64,000 bases of DNA from Tachypleus tridentatus. Taxonomy: Eukaryota > Arthropoda > Merostomata > Xiphosura > Limulidae. Under the pieces are notes generated by a model. It was not told the DNA's origin. It worked only from the letters and a program-made list of their open reading frames with translations, and made no database searches. Below are positions 36,126 to 49,005 of this stretch, piece by piece. The stretch lies in contig NC_134834.1 of NCBI RefSeq assembly GCF_004210375.1, positions 41,010,264 to 41,074,263 on the forward strand, in the 5' to 3' direction. Position 1 is the first letter of the stretch; each line of letters starts with the position of its first letter. A program made the position numbers and the translations under genes.

Positions 36126-37738
36126 AACTGTATGACACATTACCATTCATCTTTAATGGAAATGTAACTGGTTTTCGCAACTGAAAAAAGAAGGAAAGAA
36201 ATGTACTGATGACCACATGGAAAGTAAGGGTTATAAATGTGTAAAGAAAAAAGCAAGAATAATCCAGATAGCAATAGAAAGCCAATTCGATGATCATGTA
36301 AAAGAACAACAGCACCTAAGAAAACAATCTTGAAGCCCACCTGAAAACGTTTCTTCGGCAACTTATTGTGATATGTGAAGATTCACACATTTTTTAATTC
36401 AATAAAGACAAAGCAATCAGTAACCCAGGACTGATTTTTTTAAAAGAGAAAATCAATATATACCTCACGATATTGCTACTGAACAAGAAGAAAAATTAGC
36501 TCTGACTTCAAGAAAGATTAGTGGTGTTGCACTAAAAAAATGCAAGTAGATTTTACGCCATACTATGTTAAGGATCAAGTGATGCGTCCAAGACCACAGA
36601 GTTTTCTTTCTCTCTTTGTTATTGCAATGATGCATATGAGATTTCTGGATAATTTGTTGGCATAATGCTTTGCAAAGAAGGATTGGCAACTGAAGCCCTA
36701 TTGAAGTACGTGAAGAACATATTGGTAAGTGCAATTGTTCTAGTAAAAAGATGGTTAGTATAGCTTTTGATGGTGCATCAACAACAACAAAAAAGATTAA
36801 CAGTTTTATTAAAAGAACAATTCAGTGGGCATGCCCTGTACATTTCTTGCTTTGCTCACTGTAAAAAAAAATGATTTTTTAATATGTAACGTTCACTTGT
36901 TCTGTAGTAGCAGGTGTTGAAGATCTCTGTGAAGATGTTTATGCTTTTGCTGGCTTGACCACCAAAAGAGTTTTGGTCGTTCAAGATGTGCAAAAGGAAA
37001 TTTTAAAAGTTTCTGATAACACTCTAGGTATTTTGAAGTTGAAAATATTTTCGAGGACGAAATGGACCATAAGAGGAGCTGCTGCAGATGTCCTAATCAA
37101 GAAAAATCATGAATTTAAAGACACCTTGATACTTCTGTTCAATAATAACACAGTCACTTTAAATTGTCGCCAAATTCAATAGGTATACTCTACAAAATCA
37201 AATGCTTTCCTGAAGTGTTCAAGATTGGTGTCATGAATAAGATAGGCTTACTTTTGAAAAATAACTCCAAACAGCTACAAAGCTCATCTTTGGTGGTTAA
37301 ACAAGCAATCATGAGCATTGGAAAGTTTTACATTCACCTAGAGGAAGTAAGAACAAATGAAGAATACTAAAAAAAACAAAAAAACTGAACATAATGTCTA
37401 TAAAATCTCAAAAATAATGTTTAAAACTTTATTCAAGAAGAGGTTGAGCCGATTTCAGTGAAGAAAAAGAATGTCAACTCTTCTTTCGTGATAGACTACG
37501 TAATACATACGAGGGTACCCATGACAGCCAGTTGCTTAAGCGAGACAGATGAACTGTGACATATGTTTTACGAAACTACTTATGCCATTCACAGTGCCCT
37601 CAAAATTAGTTTCGACCAAGAAGATCTTAAAATTCTGAAAGCCATTGAACCATCTCTATTAGATGCAGCTAATAAACAAAATATCACTCCTTAAGATTAT
37701 GTAAAACATTTGGGAGATCTTTCAGATCTAACTGATCG

Positions 37739-38010
37739 GGCCCAGCATGGCCAGGTGGTTAAGGCGCTCAACTCTTAATCCAAGGGTCGCGGGTGCGAAT
37801 CCCCGTCACACCAAACATGCTCGCCCTTTTAGCCATGGGACATTATAATGTGACGGTCAATCTCACTATTCGTTGGTTAATGAGTAGTTCAAGAGTTAGT
37901 GATGGTTAGTGATAACTTGCTGTCTTCCCTCTAGTATTACACTGCTAAATTATGGATGGGTAACCCAGAAAGCCCTCAAGTAACTTTGCGCAAAATTCAA
38001 AACAAACCAA
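37739..38010 (+). mobile_element. tRNA-derived SINE inside hAT relic 1
   Basis: Full-length copy (head GGCCCAGCATGGCC, tail AAACAAACC). Imperfect flanking repeats TAACTGAT and TAATTGAT may be an old target duplication. The hAT reading resumes after it (VIDLKELKSGCDELP), so the SINE came later than the transposase. Confidence 0.87.
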
Positions 38011-38345
38011 GCGTAATTGATTTGAAAGAGTTAAAAAGTGGGTGTGATGAGCTTCCTGCCCACAATAAAAAAATCTTCAGTTCTAATAAGGATAGTTACA
38101 AAGATTTCTTCAACTTGTGATGTTTTAAATGATAGAGAAGGTTCTAAAAAACCTCTCCCAGAAACGCGTAAATTATGGAAGCTCTACATTATTGTACCTC
38201 CTGGATCAACAATCGCTAAAAGGAGCTTCAACACTATGAGACAAATAAAATCTTGGTTGCTATCAGTCATAAGCGCCAGCAGTCTTAACAACAGAATGTT
38301 TTTCACAGTGCAGAAGCACTCGCTGAAGAAATATGAATCATAAAA

Positions 38346-39686
38346 GTTACAAAAGTATTGATTGCAGTAAACAAACAACATCGGAAATATTTTGAGAAAT
38401 TTTGAACTCCAAATAGGAAATACAAAAAATAATCCTAAATATGTATTTGGATGATAACTTTAAAAAACGTCGACAACTTTTAACAACTAAGTAGCTTGTT
38501 ATAATTATTTGATATCTTTACATTGCATGGATACTGAAACTTATATATTTTTGAGATGTTACATTTGCTTCCGGCTTTTCTAGGAATAAAAATTAATATA
38601 TACATATATATATTGTTCTTTCCTAATGTTCAACTTTCACATGTATCTGCATTGTACATGCAACTAGGAATTGGCACAGTATCGAAAATAGTTGTACCTC
38701 AGGCTTCAGATTGGGCCAGAAACGTAATGTACAAAAGCTGCGACGTGCGTACGATAATTTCTGTGCTTATGTGAGCATATGTGATTGCTTGGGTACGTTA
38801 ATTTGATACCTGCAAAGTTTCAGGAGCCATGCAACCTGCAGTACGGATTGCTATTCAGCTTTATATCCAAGGTGTGTGTTGTTTTTAATTAGTTAAAGTC
38901 TGTTTCTAGCCATCGCCAGAAACCGAATGTTATCATTATCCTCCGCAGTATCTGTAGTGTGACGTAGCCATCGCATAAGTTCATAGTACACGTTAGTTAG
39001 CACAAAGCTAGCTTAGTCTAAACAATTTTTCTACATACAGAAATTAAAATGGTATAGCCTGACGTTGAACATACTCTAGATCAGTGATGGCGAATCTAAA
39101 GTACGCGAAAACATTTTGCTGGCATGCGGCATGTAGTGCCGCCTCTTGTTTAATATAAATAAAATAAAATAAAATAAAAATAGATATAATGATTTTTATT
39201 ATTGCAAATGCAGTAACGAATTATTTCTTCAACCCGAAAGCAGTGAGAAATGTTCACAGGAGACATCTCATATCCTCTTAGAGTCAGCTTTGCGGTTGCG
39301 GGAACATGCGACATCGAATGACACGTTTTGAATTCCTCGCAGACCCAGTGTACATATCAGTATTTGAATAAAGATAAAAGTAAACTATTGGTATTGGTTT
39401 CGTTCTGCTTATATATTTTTTTCTATTGTTTGTAAATGAATACTAGACATTTAGTGATAATAACAGTAAATATGCATTTATTTTTTTTCACAGTGAAAAT
39501 GTGAATTATATTGTTAAAATTATGTTATTTGGCGTGACCTGCGTATATTTTTGATCATTTAGTTAATTATATATTTTTTATATCCATGACATAAATTTTC
39601 ACCTGCTGTTATGTTACAGTAAGTTAAATTATCGTATTTAAGTTAATTGGTGAGATATTTTAAAATTGTATTTATCCTTTTCAGCT
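38346..39686. other. Non-coding DNA with (AAAAT)n tract
   Basis: No gene recognised. A short AAAAT-type simple repeat lies at about 39152-39183. Confidence 0.5.
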
Positions 39687-41560
39687 TGTGCGAATTTCAA
39701 CTCAACCAGCGAAAAAACAAAAACGTTCAAATGGCAGGAGCAGCAACAAATATTTTCAAGAATTGTTAACTGAAAGATTTTGCGTGATCAAAAACGGCGA
39801 TAAAGCATTATGTATCTTATGTTCTAAAACAGTGGTGTGCAGGACTTCCTCTGTGAAGCGGTATAATGAAACTGATCGTAAATGGATTTATGGTAAGAAT
39901 GAGCAATAACAAAAAGAACACATTTCTCGAGAAGTCAGCAGCAACAACATGAAGTCAAATGTTTTGATGAAATTTGTTTTAGGTAGTTCTAACTTAATTG
40001 CTTCTGGTTTTGAGATTTCAAAGATTATTGCTTAACACGGAAAATCACTTAGTAATGGGAAGTATGTTAAAGAATCATGGCTAGAATATGCTCCTTTCCT
40101 TTTTGACGGCATTCCAGAAAAAGAAAAGATTATTTAGCTCATTGAGGATTTGTCAGTGAGTAGAAACAGAGCAAAAGATAGAATATTAAAGATGGAAAAA
40201 ACGTAGCAGAACAGCTAACAAAAGGTATTGGTTCATGTAAATTCCTTTCCATTTGTTCTGATGAGAGCACTGGTGTTACATCATCACTAGACTAGCCATT
40301 ATTGCTCAACTTTGTAGGGGCGATGAAATATGTGAAGAAGTGGTTAACATGGTAACGTTATTTAAACATGCCACAGGGGTTGAAATATGTAAGGCAGTTG
40401 TAAATAAATTACCCAGTCAACAGGTTGACCTTTCAAAAGTAGTTTCCGTGACAACTGATGATGCACCCAACATGACTAGTAAAGAAGCAGGTTTTGTAAA
40501 TCTGTTTGCAAAATATGTTGGACATTCACTGGTAGGCTTTCATTGTATTATATGCGAGGAGGCTTTGTGTGAAAAGGCCAGCGTGAAGGAGCTCGAAAAA
40601 GTGATAGAAATTGTAACCAAGGTAGTTAATTTTATTTCTGCGCATACTTTGAAAAAAAGGCAATTTCAGAATTTACTGAAAGAGGCGAATTTGGTGTACA
40701 CAGGACTACTTAAGTACGAAATATTCGTTGGCTAAGTAGAGGTTCTGTCCTTAAACTATTTGTTGAGTGTTTGAATGAAACTCTTGTTTTTGACAAATGA
40801 GAAATTTTCTTGTCAAGAATTATATGATATTGTATGGATTTGTAGATTTTTCCTCACATTTAAATGACTTAAACACCAAATTGCAGGGATCTGGCAATAC
40901 ACTTTATGTTATGTTTGATAGCATAAAAGCTTTTGAAATCAAACTGAAAAATTTTAAACGTAATGTTTGCAATGGCACTTTCAAATATTTACTAAACTTA
41001 ACAAAATACATGACAGATCTTGAAATTCATGAGAAAATATATACATTCAGAACTTGCAAATGCAATTTTTAAACATAACTTTTGAACAATTTTCTTTAAG
41101 ATTTAATAAGTTCAGTTTATTCGAAGAAACTACAAAATTCATAAAGTATGCAGACAGTGTAACATTAGACAAATTGAATTTGGGAATTTTGCAGTGGATA
41201 TACTTGGACAATTTTAAGATGCAATTGATTGATTTACAAAGTAGCTCAATTTAGAGACAAACATATGTCGACTTAAGAGCTAAGCTAGAAAGTATTGAAC
41301 GAGACCGGTTAGTGACTGAAATAACGCGGAAAACTGCAGAAATGAGCTTCTGAAACTCCGGAATCCTATTCCTGAAACCTATGACTGTCTGAAAAAATGT
41401 CGCAATGGTAGTATTAAGAGTATTTTCATCAACATATTTATGCGAGTCATTATTTTCAATGATGAACTTTTTAAAGTTATATTATAGTAATAGACTTGTT
41501 GATGAAACTAGTGCTGCAAGCATGACTCTCAAAAATCAAATACAAGCCTGATATAAAATA
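39687..41560 (+). pseudogene. Decayed hAT-type transposase relic 2 (GTF2IRD2/ZBED-like)
   Basis: An N-terminal BED-like finger is visible at 39700-39900 (FCVIKNGDKALCILCSKTVV, followed by VKRYNET where a His-containing RHYET would be usual). The core includes LSICSDESTGVTSSLD (about 40245), the frame at 40340-40735 with VDLSKVVSVTTDDAPNMT, VGFHCIICEEALCEKAS and ISAHTLKKRQFQNLLKEAN. This order (TDGAPxMxG, then HCxIHQEALC, then RxLxHRxFxxLL) is that of the hAT transposases from which GTF2IRD2 and SCAND3-like proteins derive. The C-terminal part is readable in broken frames to about 41560. Multiple stops; terminal repeats not found. Confidence 0.7.
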
Positions 41561-42539
41561 TCTGTCATAGTTGGTGCAGCAGCAAACGTCTCACTAAGAG
41601 ACTAAAATATGTTCATTTTCCTTTCCTTGTTTTTTTTTTTATGTTACATAATATAAATCAAAGCTTATCATATCACAAAATGTTTTCTGTTAATAATAAA
41701 ACAAAAAATAAACAAGAAGATTCCTTCTTTTCCTTAAAAAAGTCCATTATTATTATTACTACTAATTCATTAATTTTATTTATTGTGAATTACTATAATT
41801 ATTAATAACATGTAACTCATAAAGATGTTTCATTTAAAATAATTCAGAATAACAATAAATAATAATCTGTTGCTAAATACTACTAGGGGCATGCGAGAGA
41901 ATGTTCTAGAAGATTATCCCCAATGTGGGCACATGCTCTTAAGCAATGTAGCTTAGCTAATACTAACAATTATGCCCATGATATCAAGGAAAAGAAGAAA
42001 AGCGTGTGGTGAAAAGTTAAGACTTCGACATGTTAAGTATGGGGGTTCAGTACTTTTTTACCACCAAATACGATAAGCTACTAATTTCGACATTTAATGC
42101 TTAATTTAAGTGCGAAGTTATGGTAAAGGATATACAGCTTAACATACATGTGTTGCTCCTGGTAATTTATTCTTTTCATTTTCATCCTTTTCTCTTCTGT
42201 TGTCAAACTACTGTTGTCAAGATGTGTGGATTACTAATGAAATATATTGGAAATGGATTTAAAAAGACAAGAAGAGTTCTCACATTGCGAACTGTTTGTG
42301 TGTGAAGGAGATAAAAATACGAACTGTAGGAAATCCTGTATTGAACAGCTACATAAGAGTGGAAAAATATAGAAATAAAGAAAGCCTGATATACAAGATA
42401 GAACCTATAGTTAGGTTTACATAATCGATAGCCAAATTATCAGCAAACAAAATTCCAAAGGATTGTTATCGATATTCAACTTCTTCAGGATCAATCACAC
42501 CCTTTTCTACTAAAAGCTTTATTTTAAAAACACTCATGT
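41561..42539. other. Non-coding DNA
   Basis: AT-rich, no supported gene. The frame at 42120-42305 has no recognisable domain. Confidence 0.45.
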
Positions 42540-44400
42540 TCTGGTTATTCCTTTAGATCAAGTGAAGATATTTCAATCATTTGGCATAAGCAATTTCCAG
42601 ACAATGAAATAGCTCAAAGGGTAACTTTAAGAGATAAAATGCATGTATTTAACACATTATAGTTTAGTTCCTCATCTGAAGATTCTTCTGGAAAGACAGC
42701 TGAAGAATCAGCCATATGTATTTTTATTTGATCAAAGTCGCAATGAGTAACTGCAACAGAAATAGTTTAATTTCCTTATTCAGTTCTGGGTTTTTAACTC
42801 TGTCAAGTCAAGGTACTACAGTAGTGATTTCTTGGGTCGCACTACTACTGTTAATTTGTTAGGCTCACTTGATTACACTCTTGGGAATTTAGGCTTTCAA
42901 AATTTTCTGCACTAATCAGTGGGTGGCCAAAATATCTATTGGAGTCTATATGATAGATATGTTACTAGCCTTGCTGAATATCGCAATGTTCATCTCCTCA
43001 ATACAGGCTCTTGTGGCCTTTATATCTTGCACAATAATTTTAAAACAGGCTTGGATTCGAGTTATTTTCTTTTTTTTATTTTCATACCTTTTTCCATGAC
43101 ACTTCATCAAGTATTAAGAGACGATTTCACCATGATTACACGAAGTGGACTATATCTAAATCCTTTTTACAGACATTGGTGGCTTGAGAATGTTACTGTT
43201 GCTCAGGAGATAGATTGCTTATAGCGTTTAAATCTTACATAACTGCAACTCAGTTGAGGAGAATTAAGTCTCCCAAATGCAAAATTATTTCAAACAGTTA
43301 GGCTGGTCTGTCAAGATAACTTACTTCATGCTTAGTTTGCTTGTTTCATTTCTGCTGTGAAGCCCTTATAACACATTTTAATTGTGTATATGAAATAGAT
43401 AGCATCATGCTTTTATTCTTAGTACGATATCTCGAGAAGCTTATAAGAACACTCTTAGGAAATTTTGTAAGCACTTCATTTTAAAGACGCAAACATAATT
43501 ATGAAGTTGCATGGTATAGAGATAGATAAAACTTGAATATTCTTGAAGCAAAGAAAAGTGGCACTAGTTTTGTTACAGAAGCTTTGGTGAGAAAAAATGT
43601 TTATCAATACAGTGTGTGGTGGTAGTAACTGTACAACTCCAGAACTTAGGTTAAAATGCAAACAGTTTATTCCAGAAATGATCAAACATTTGCTAGATAA
43701 AATTCCTATAAAATACAAGCTGGTTTATAACCCGTCTTATCTTGATTCTTGGATAATAAACTCTAAAGTGAAACTGTGCGCAACAAGATTTATGTTTGTA
43801 CTGCAGTGCTTTCAAGGAGTAAACAGAGTGAACATTGAAGATGCTGATGATATTGTGCAGCAATTTAAGGAATTTGCAAAACTACACAAGTCCAGTGAAT
43901 ACCTTTTTCCAGCTTCAATATAAAGGAGGATAATATGGACACTTTGCCGAATGATTCCATGAAGAATATTGGAAAACTGTGGGAGACAGTTACGATTCTT
44001 GTATTCTATCATATGGTCGAGCTCCATCCAGTTTTAGAAGCAAGCGTTTCAAAGGAGATACTGTCTCCTGATCATTTAACAAATCTTAGTGTTGTTAAAG
44101 ACTACATAAACCCAATTGGACTGAAAAACACCAACATTAAAAATAAACTAATTTCAGCTTGCAATGGAGTGAGACAGAAATATCATAATGCACTGAAGGA
44201 GAAATAATAAACAGACAAAGCTAATGAAAAGAAAAAAAGGAGATTATCAGATGACACTGAACGTCTGAAGACAAAAACAGAAGAACGTACAGAATGGGAT
44301 AGAAGACATGATGAAAGATGCAGAAAAATACTTTGAGAAAACAGAGTCTACGGGAAATGTTACGTTTGTTGCAACTATTAGTTGTTTAGGGAGAGGCTCT
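42540..44400 (+). pseudogene. Decayed hAT-like protein relic 3 (uncharacterised animal family)
   Basis: Pieces in order: EDISIIWHKQFPDNEIAQ (about 42560), a core near 42750-42910, GGQNIYWSLYDRY and VHLLNTGSCGLYILHNNFK (42919-43045), KHLLDKIPIKYKLVYNPSYL (43684-43742), a helical part to 43923, then VTILVFYHMVELHPVLEASV and a ring of helices ending KLISACNGVRQKYHNALKEK (44200). This matches a widespread hAT-like family in arthropods and cnidarians that ends with a basic coiled coil (here RKKRRLSDDTERLKTKTEER). The VERGFSxN-like dimerisation box reads LEASVS. Stops and frameshifts throughout; no terminal repeats found. Confidence 0.6.
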
Positions 44401-44533
44401 AAATGCTGAACAGCTAAATAAACACTTTCACAACTGAAACTTGTAATGATTATAAATGCTATGTGGTATGTATGTTTGTAAAAACACAGATGTATGTACA
44501 TTTGGAAAACATAATACAAAACCATGTAAACTT

Positions 44534-44796
44534 TTCAATTTCGCGCAAAGCTACACGAGGGATATCTGCGCTAGCCGTACCTAATTTTGCAGTGAAAGAC
44601 TAGAGAGAAGGCAACTAGTCATCACCACCCACCGCCCACTCTTGGGCTACTCTTTTACCCACAAATAATGGGATTGATCGTCATATTATAACGCCCCCAC
44701 AGCTGAAAGGACAAGCATGTTTGGTGCAATGAGGAATCGAACCAGGGTCTCTAAGATTAACGTCGACTACCTTAACTACTTGGTCATGATGGGCCT
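44534..44796 (-). mobile_element. tRNA-derived SINE
   Basis: Minus-strand copy from the tail-proximal TTTCGCGCAAAGCTAC to the head (TTGGTCATGATGGGCC). It lacks the AAAC-repeat tail. The flanking TGTAAACT and TGTAAATT may be a decayed target duplication. Confidence 0.87.
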
Positions 44797-45920
44797 TACT
44801 TTGTAAATTATGAACTTGTTTCTTCACTATTGGGCATTGAAAAAATTGTCTTGATCTTAAATTTCCTTTTTTAAAAAGTGTGGAACCTTGTAACAAAGTC
44901 ACTTAACAGAAGAAAGTATCAAGAACAAAGTTATGGAAGAGGAAACGGATTTGGAAAAAATAACAGTGCACTGTAATACAATATACTAAAATATAAACCA
45001 TAGGGCAAGTGATTTTGTGTGTATATTGTTTTGTTGTTGTTTGTTTCTTCTTTAGTGCAAAAAAGCCTATTTGTGATGTGCCCACTATAGGTATCGAAAT
45101 TCGTATTTTAGTGCCATAAGTCCTCAAACATGCTGTTGTGCCACTGGATGTGTATGTGACTGACAAGAAGTGAAAAAAGTTTGATAGATAAATAATGAAT
45201 TTTTGCATGAGTGAAATAAGTGAAATAAAGTAAAAGAAACACACTTTAAATCTTTATTCGTGGAGCCAATGATACACTATAAATCTGTTCATGCTTGACA
45301 TGAACGAACACTGCTGTATAAAAAAAACAAATACCAACCGATACAACAATAGGTTAATTCTTCGCAAACAAAGTGAATGAGATAAACTAAAGGTATGCTC
45401 ATAATTCGTTTAGATTTTCAACTTCATAAAAGAAAAGTCCAAGTATAAAGAAAACACCCAGAAGTCGAAGGTTTCTGCCGCATATTTACTGAAACACAGT
45501 TGATCTGCTTTCTTATAGCCTACCAATATTTTAACTGTGTCAATAAACTATCAAGCTAATGACTCAAAAAAACAGTGCTCGGTTCATATTAGATCAGCTG
45601 GCCAACTACACTAGCGGTCAAGGATGAATTCTTTTGAAATGTCATACAGTTCTTCAAGACGAACAACTTAATTCACTAATTAAAAACAACAGAGTTATTT
45701 GCAGAATAAAATCAAACAAACACCCTTAACCTCCTTTAATAAAGAAAGTTAGTGACTTACTTAGATGCTTCTGTGTCGATCAGAGAAGCTTTAATTAAAT
45801 AACAACATAATTTTGCAAAAATTTGCTTATTAACTGAAGGAATGGAATTTTTTTTTTATTTAATTTTTAATTTTTCACTTTTATTAGTATATATATATAT
45901 ATTTATATTAATTCAACACT
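44797..45920. other. Non-coding DNA with a short (AT)n tract
   Basis: No gene recognised. An (AT)n run is at about 45887-45902, immediately before the 28-bp array. Confidence 0.5.
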
Positions 45921-45923
45921 TCT

Positions 45924-47395
45924 GAGCGCGTCTACCAATTTACTAATTTTGCGCTCATGAAAGAAACTAATCACTTGCGCGCGCATCTACCGATTTATGT
46001 GTTTGCGCACGCATGTGCGAAAATAAGAACTTCTCGCGCATATACAAAAATAAGCAACTGCGCAAAATGTACCAAAATAAGCACATTTGTGCGAATGCAC
46101 CAAAATAACTAACTGCGAGTACATCTACCAAAAATAGCACATGAGTGACCATGTACCAAAATAACCTGCGTGCGCATGTATCAAAATAAGCACTGCTTGA
46201 GCATGTACAAAAATAGACACCTGCGCGCACATGTACCAAAATAAGAACCTGAGCGTTCATCTACCAATCTATGCACATGCGGACAAATGTACAAGAACAA
46301 GCACTTGCGCGTGTATCTACCAATTTATGAGGATGCGTGCGCATGTATGAAAATAAGAACTTCGTGTGCATGTACGAAAATATGAACCTGCGCGCACATG
46401 TACCAAAATAAACACCTGCACGCGCATATATCAAAATAAGTTCCTACGTACGCATGTACTAAAATAAGCACTTGAGCGCGCATCTACCGAAATAAGTACC
46501 TGCGTGCTCATGTATCATGTAACAAAATAAGTACCTGCATGTTCATCTTTCAACTTATGCACATGAGCGTACATGTACGAAAATTTAGAACGTGTGCTGT
46601 CATGTACCAAAATGAAAATGAGCACCTGTGCGCTTGTATCCAAATAAGCATCCTCAAACGCATGTAACAAAATAAGCACCTGCGCGCACATCTACCAAAG
46701 TAAGAACCTGTTGGCACATGTACGAAAATAAGAACCTTCGCGCGCATGTACCAAAATGAGCAAATGCACACGCATCTACTCAATTAAGCACCTGCGCGCG
46801 CATCTACCAAAAAAGCACTTGATCGAGCAATACGAAAATAAGCATCTGCTTGCACATATACCAAAATAAACAAGTGTGCGCGCATGCACCAAAAATGACA
46901 TCTGAGAGCATATACCAAAAAAAGCACCTGCGCGCGCATATGTCAATTTATGCTCATGCGCGCACATGTAGGAAAATTTAGAACCTGCGCAAACATGTAC
47001 CAAAATAAGGATAAGTGCGTGCGTGTACCAAAATAAGCACTTACGCGCGCATGTACGAAACTAGGAACCTATGCGCTCATGTACGAAAATAAGCATCTGC
47101 TCGCACATATACCAAAATAAGCAAGTGTGCACGCATGTAGCAAAATAATGACATTCGCGCGCATGTACCAAATTAAGCAACTGACTGCGCATTTCCAATT
47201 GATCCACATGCACGCACATGTACGAAAATGTCGAACCTGTTCGCGCACGTACCAAAATAAGCACCTGTGCGCGTATCTACCATTTTATGTGCATGCGCGC
47301 GCATGTGTGAAAATAATAACTTCGCGCGCATTTACGAAAATAAGCTCCTGCGTGCGCATGTAAAGAAAATAAGCACCTGCACATGTACTGGGGTA
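45924..47395. repeat. 28-bp minisatellite, about 50 units, potential Z-DNA
   Basis: A tandem array with consensus close to CACCTGCGCGCGCATGTACC followed by AAAATAAG. Units are mostly 27-29 bp and diverged from each other. Each unit holds about 15 bases of strict purine-pyrimidine alternation (TGCGCGCGCATGTAC) next to an A-rich AAAATAAG segment. Because 28 is not a multiple of three, frames crossing the array (minus 45967-47264) encode repetitive Cys/Tyr-rich peptides that I regard as artefacts. It ends shortly before the PLE end at 47433. Confidence 0.9.
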
Positions 47396-47618
47396 TCGCG
47401 CAGAATAACAATCTGTATCCTGAAGACAATATCAAAGCTTCAATTAAAATAAAGTACAGAACAACGTCTCGATCTTCTTAGGTGATCTTCAATTTAACAA
47501 AGAGTCTTTGCACGTCACTGTTGCTATGCGCATATCGTAGGGACGAGAGTGTAAACGGGTACGAGGTTATTTATGTAATAAACGGCTGGTATGGATAGAG
47601 AAAGCACAATGTAGAGGA

Positions 47619-47660
47619 GCAACAAATGTTTCGACATTCTTCGGTCATCGTCAGGTTCAC
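47619..47660 (-). ncRNA. Hammerhead-like motif in PLE end, decayed
   Basis: Minus strand: GTGAAC, CTGACGA, T, GACC-GAAGAA-TGTC, GAAAC, then ATTTGTTG. The CUGANGA and GAAA boxes are kept, but stem II and the ACGT stem III are each damaged by a substitution. Confidence 0.3.
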
Positions 47661-47759
47661 AAAGAAAGAAAGGGTTACTGACCAATAGCTGACCACGTGT
47701 TTGAAGGTGGTTGTGTAATTGAGTTTAGGGATGCAGAGGGCGTGCTTAGATGTTGAATT

Positions 47760-48160
47760 ATATTTATCAATACAGGTATAAAGGTGTTCCTTTATTGGTT
47801 TATTTTGGGCTTGAATCGTTGTATAAGTAAGACTTCTTTAACTTTGCGTTTCTGTATGTTTGTTTTTTATTTAGTATTTGGGTGTTTTTATAGTTATGTT
47901 GTGTTTATTTGATTTGCAGTATTCGAAAACGTGTGAGGGTGACTTTTTGTGTTCTGTGAATCTGGTTTCCATTTTTCTACTTGTTTCTCCAATATAGAAG
48001 TCGTGGCAGTTATCACATTGTATTTTATAAATAATGTTGGTGTGGTGTTCGTCAGTGTAGTTTTTACATAGTATAGACCTCAGTTTTGTGCCTGGTTTTG
48101 AATAAATTTTGTATTAACTGGAATGTCATATGTTGTTACTAGTTTTTGCCAAATGTTGGT
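47760..48160 (-). pseudogene. PLE GIY-YIG endonuclease domain, decayed
   Basis: Diverged copy of the domain that is intact as a reading frame at 54218-54586 and 55743-55952. Minus-strand pieces include CDNCHDFYIGETSRKMET and the helical part, which contain the GIY-YIG-like FYIG signature and the family's Arg-containing helix. Frameshifts separate the parts. Confidence 0.65.
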
Positions 48161-49005
48161 TATTTTCTGCTGATGTCGGGAATATACGGTATGTAGCAGT
48201 ATATGGTTTCGTGATTTTTTGATTCGTGGGATATATTTACTTTTTGTCTAGATGTGTGCGCATAATGTTTTCTACGGTTTATGGAGGAAACTTGTTGATG
48301 TTGATGAAGTATTTCTCTACAAGTGGGTTTACTCGACATCACTGATCATTGATGAAGTATTGTTTTATTTTGTCTAATTCCTCGTTAATTTTATCTGGTG
48401 AGCATAGTTTTATGGCTGTCTTTATTTGGTTTCTTAGTATGTTGAGCTTTTGTTTTGTTTCATGTTTCAAGGAATGTACAGTCCAGTACGGGTGATTTTT
48501 CGGTGGATTCCTGTTTTAAAATGTGCATCCGTTCTTGTAATTTTGCGGTTAAAAATGATATTTGATTGCTTTCTTCTTATTCACATGTGAAGTTGGTATT
48601 GGGATGTTTAGAGTTAACGTGATTGAGAAAATTAAGTATGTGTTCTGTAGATCTGAATCCCGCAATCGTGTCGTCTACATATCTGCATCAGTATAGTGGC
48701 GGATGTAATGCTGTGTTAATTGCTTGTGTTTCAACTTGTGTCATAAAAATATTGGCCAGAACTGGTGATACTGGATTGCCCATGCTTAGGCCATTTGTTT
48801 GTATATAGTTGTGGTTGTTGAACATGTAATTTGTCTTCATCGTAGTGAATTCTATGAGGGTTGCTTAATGGTTGCTGGGAATGTCTATTGATGGGTTAGG
48901 GTATCGGATATAGAGTTCTAAAGCTATTTTGGAAGCTTCAGTGGTTGGGACTTCTGTAAAGATGGATATGACATCGAAACTGGCCATTAAGGCTTTATGA
49001 TTCAG

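Larger units (their letters stand above)
35700..38345 (+). pseudogene. Decayed hAT-type transposase relic 1 (ZMYM1/DUF4371-like)
   Basis: Reading across frames: a TTF-type zinc-finger region RYFQPEWFQNYVWLWHHCDK ending in CEDCAKYK (about 35940-36045), a catalytic-core piece MVSIAFDGASTTTKKINSF (about 36750), a middle part (36955-37370), and the C-terminal hAT dimerisation segment LWKLYIIVPPGSTIAKRSFN and MRQIKSWLLS (about 38175-38260). The last matches the (I/V)P.SxxxAERSFSxLRxIKxxLRS signature. Frameshifts and stops occur throughout. A 70-bp PLE end (36056-36125) and a SINE (37739-38010) are inserted inside it. The terminal inverted repeats were not found. Confidence 0.72.

Noticed and set aside
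45967..47264. Cys/Tyr-rich repetitive proteins on the minus strand
   Set aside because: They are frames through a 28-bp tandem repeat; the period is not a multiple of three, so they are artefacts of the array.
45924..47395. CRISPR-like array
   Set aside because: Regular 28-bp repeats suggested it, but there are no unique spacers, units diverge gradually, and this is animal nuclear DNA.
48623..48808. Plus-strand protein at 48623 and its twin at 54928 (minus)
   Set aside because: Both are antisense to the PLE RT palm (YVDD region) and look alike only because the RT copies are alike.
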